From: Candidatus Bathyarchaeota archaeon B63
Lineage (GTDB): Archaea; Thermoproteota; Bathyarchaeia; Bathyarchaeales; DTEX01
Reading direction: 5' to 3'
Assembly: GCA_001593845.1 (NCBI GenBank)
Contig: LUCF01000003.1
Span: forward strand, 1-24,055
DNA: 24,055 nt
Each line of letters begins with the position of its first letter. The first letter of the stretch is position 1. The position numbers and the translations under genes are program-made. The notes beneath the pieces are model-generated. The model did no database searches. It was not told where the DNA came from and was given only the letters and a program-made list of their open reading frames with translations. Below, in pieces: positions 22,801 through 24,055 of this stretch.

Positions 22801-24055
22801 CAACGATCATCCTAATCGTCTTCTCCCTAGCCTCATTCACCGCGCTGACCTTCTATGACGTCCCGAAAGAAAACCCCATACCGATTGAAGAACCGCCATA
22901 CACGGGGCTCCTGGTGAAGGGTCCGGAGATGGAAGCAGGAGGCGGGAACCTCCCACTTACCCCAACAGTCGTCGAGTACCTAAGGGCCTTCGCGGGGCCC
23001 GAGGCGGTCTTCGCTCCCAGGGCGTGGCTACTCCCACCCTACGATTTCTTCATCGCGCATAATGAGGCTGGAGAAGAAACGGAGGTCCTAGCCATCATCG
23101 GGTTAACGCCCCAGGAGGTTCTGTGGGACAAGATCTTCGAGTTCGTGGTCACCCCCTCCCGTCCATTCGAGCCTGGGGACAGGTTCGTCGGCTTCATCTC
23201 GAAGGACATAGCCGATGAACTCGGCGTCGATATGGGAGACTCGATCTTCATAGCTGGGATAAGGCTTTACATCCTCGGGATAATCGACCACAATGACTTT
23301 TGGAAGTTGATGGACATAGACGGTGAGCTCATCACCCCAATCGATCCCGTGTTAGGGCGGGCGGGCGCACGGGAAAGAGTACGCCGCTCCTTCATAATCA
23401 TCCCATACGAGATCGCGGTGCGGGTGGGGGCAGTCATACCCTCAGTGGCGATCCGTTACGAGAACTCCACCCTCGCAAGGGAGAAGGCCTTCCTCGTGAC
23501 CAAGCACCTCTCAACTTACCTGACCACCTACTTCAGCGCGGAGGGCACATCGTACCTCGCCGTATGGATAAAGGGCTACGAGATCTTCGGCCTGCAGCTC
23601 ATGGCCGTCCCCTTCACCTTGGCCGCCCTCGTCCTCCTCAACATCATGCTCGGACACGTCTACGAAAGAACCCGATACATCTCAACTTACAGCTCCGTGG
23701 GCCTCTCACCCATGCATGTAGCCACGATGTTCCTCGTTGAGTCAATAGTCTTCGCCGTCCTAGGAGCCACCCTAGGCTACATACTCTCCCTCATAATCGG
23801 GGCGATCGTCGCCGCATACGCCCCAGGGGCGATCCTGACGAACTACGCCTCCGCCTACATCATCCTCTCAATCACAGCCTCGATGGGAACGGTCATGGCC
23901 TCCTCAATCTACCCGGCCATAAGGGCCTCGAGGCTCGTCACCCCATCCCTCGAGAGGGTCTGGAGGGTGCCCACCAAGCCCATAGGAACCGAGTGGACAA
24001 TCCCCCTGCCCTTCAGCTTTACTGAGGAGGAGGCCTTGGGCGCCCTCGCCTACAT
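19827..24055 (+). CDS. Signal peptide + degenerate M28-peptidase-like domain + FtsX/MacB-type permease (partial, runs off window)
   Basis: At least 1409 residues, no stop before the window ends. Residues 1-27 are a signal peptide or anchor (LMLGLIFLLILS). Residues about 137-225 look like a protease-associated (PA) insert; 268-345 follow the M28 aminopeptidase pattern but with changes: VMVAAYYDAASG (269-280) for AHYDS, PGAEETLGVASLLELAR (286 on) for GADDNASG, and FSGQYFAMRGARAF (318 on) for FxxEExGLxGS, so the His, Asp and Glu ligands are replaced. Beta-rich segments follow, then a helical Glu/Arg-rich stretch (about 795-855), three helices (about 862-955), then an FtsX core: RRRKLRTTLTLTTII (981 on), a large external domain (about 1012-1250), and helices at about 1255-1277, 1297-1335 and 1340-1358. 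The permease partner is probably the ATPase at 16719. Confidence 0.85.
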   Translation, partial: MHSKSCLMLGLIFLLILSTTPTVLRAHGQGEEGWRPEQWVEEMVENINMNNIIGHVRVLSSYQSRMTGYPGYEEAASYIYDYLANELGLNTWIWTYKVLVPIDHGSTVTVTSPEHRTIRAYALLPNGIQTCKTPPGGLSGRLIYVEDGDPEDFDGFDVEGSIVLMKFNSKGNWVNAMIFGAKAVIFWDTAWTIRGEMDYKSLMAPVKFPRLYISDEDAEYLLSLLGPDRGRSTVVEVRVDVNMLWENVEAKNIFAFINGTRPDLYNQTVMVAAYYDAASGIPAIAPGAEETLGVASLLELARILKENPPHRPIMIAAFSGQYFAMRGARAFAEDLFFHHWSKEQAKEAKGSLYTFGVYGDQIRITFVLDFSTDSDRVVVTPTGMHMGGWDWSAGRGGPFPGEYFLNELGKYDKMNYVHKIGGRSYKVFLALPLMGIAGERAWLPSMIMHIAEVLNAARSLAIAFYTAHSARLRWDTPNDRFEFVKFENLKPQVEYSFSIINLVANDIREATMKVFEDSMMHGPSRGAGGVMGSALMRGLIGRFNYTKSWYDYDWDEILGDDGQLLVQVRHVGPMQVFFRHYFIVEAMKNGTFLIPGLRPSGWAVGEARYEVAAFVYNRTTGNIEWATDFGYHGTRLWPFGKPVALMTDEEVRGSPTKPVHVSLFRAGTIIIHDTVDPRTLSTPLIVVMRPVDFRVYETGRGTAPPHYSYYIAAPLPPPMIERLIRLGIGDPTLGYDALIFVPPDTPIDVIFLGAGGEVPLGILRGIKVRAGEYLDVSLTAFRYAEEFISLAGRRLEELRREAAVAQAIIPAINDYEKALRSYNEAQKALQNRRYSQVYPNIYRSWFYARRVYETTRATLVDIIYSTVFFFLLLIPFAILVERLIIHEPSIKRILYIFLLFTASAIFMYVMHPGLRLAANVQMVILGFSTFILTLPVLGLVMTRFWEIAKLVRRRVIGPHFIKVARTAEMASALSIGIENMRRRKLRTTLTLTTIILIVFSLASFTALTFYDVPKENPIPIEEPPYTGLLVKGPEMEAGGGNLPLTPTVVEYLRAFAGPEAVFAPRAWLLPPYDFFIAHNEAGEETEVLAIIGLTPQEVLWDKIFEFVVTPSRPFEPGDRFVGFISKDIADELGVDMGDSIFIAGIRLYILGIIDHNDFWKLMDIDGELITPIDPVLGRAGARERVRRSFIIIPYEIAVRVGAVIPSVAIRYENSTLAREKAFLVTKHLSTYLTTYFSAEGTSYLAVWIKGYEIFGLQLMAVPFTLAALVLLNIMLGHVYERTRYISTYSSVGLSPMHVATMFLVESIVFAVLGATLGYILSLIIGAIVAAYAPGAILTNYASAYIILSITASMGTVMASSIYPAIRASRLVTPSLERVWRVPTKPIGTEWTIPLPFSFTEEEALGALAY

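Noticed and set aside
1..24055. CRISPR array, rRNA, or complete insertion sequence
   Set aside because: No regularly spaced direct repeats, no rRNA-like conserved blocks and no intact transposase were seen.

Overview
The window reads as a chromosomal segment from a thermophile-like archaeon, most probably of the Thermoproteota/TACK side (Bathyarchaeia would fit, but I cannot prove the lineage from sequence alone). The reasons are that A/T-rich TATA elements lie about 25 bases before expected transcript starts, several genes are nearly leaderless, Arg and Ile codons are biased to AGG/AGA and ATA, GTG and TTG starts are common, and archaeal-type genes are present (Nre repair factor, Ogg2 glycosylase, short ThyA, stand-alone SfsA). 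TAG is the terminal stop of many genes, so there is no sign of stop reassignment.

Left part (1-5520): a macrodomain hydrolase, an AbrB-like DNA-binding fragment with no usual start codon, an unrecognised 268-aa protein, a small cupin, then a tail-to-tail pair: an aminoglycoside-phosphotransferase-like kinase (+) and a P-loop kinase (-) whose stop codons overlap. In many bacteria these two domains form one protein. An unrecognised 215-aa protein and a VapBC toxin-antitoxin pair follow.

Central part (5520-15080): a LacD/YihT-type class I aldolase behind an operator-like promoter, then on the minus strand cysteinyl-tRNA synthetase overlapping a nucleoside 2-deoxyribosyltransferase-like gene, and a VTT/DedA-like membrane protein split by a frameshift. 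On the plus strand come SfsA, a 400-base gap dense in perfect dyads, an internally deleted remnant of a rubrerythrin-VIT1 protein, Ogg2 and YjbQ. ThyA (minus), a cysteine-cluster YkgJ-like protein and the PCNA-linked repair factor Nre complete a stretch rich in nucleotide metabolism and DNA repair.

Right part (15125-24055): a Gfo/Idh/MocA oxidoreductase (-), the decayed 3' end of an IS200/IS605-type tnpB gene with its terminal hairpin, and then the most interesting locus: a MacB/LolD-type ABC ATPase, a 706-residue OPT-like polytopic membrane protein, and a secreted-then-membrane protein of more than 1409 residues that runs off the window. This last protein joins a signal peptide, a PA-like insert, an M28-peptidase-like domain whose metal-binding motifs are degenerate, and an FtsX/MacB-type permease. 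The three genes have separate promoters but plausibly form one envelope system in which the ATPase powers the permease and a catalytically dead peptidase fold senses or binds peptide. That function is inference.
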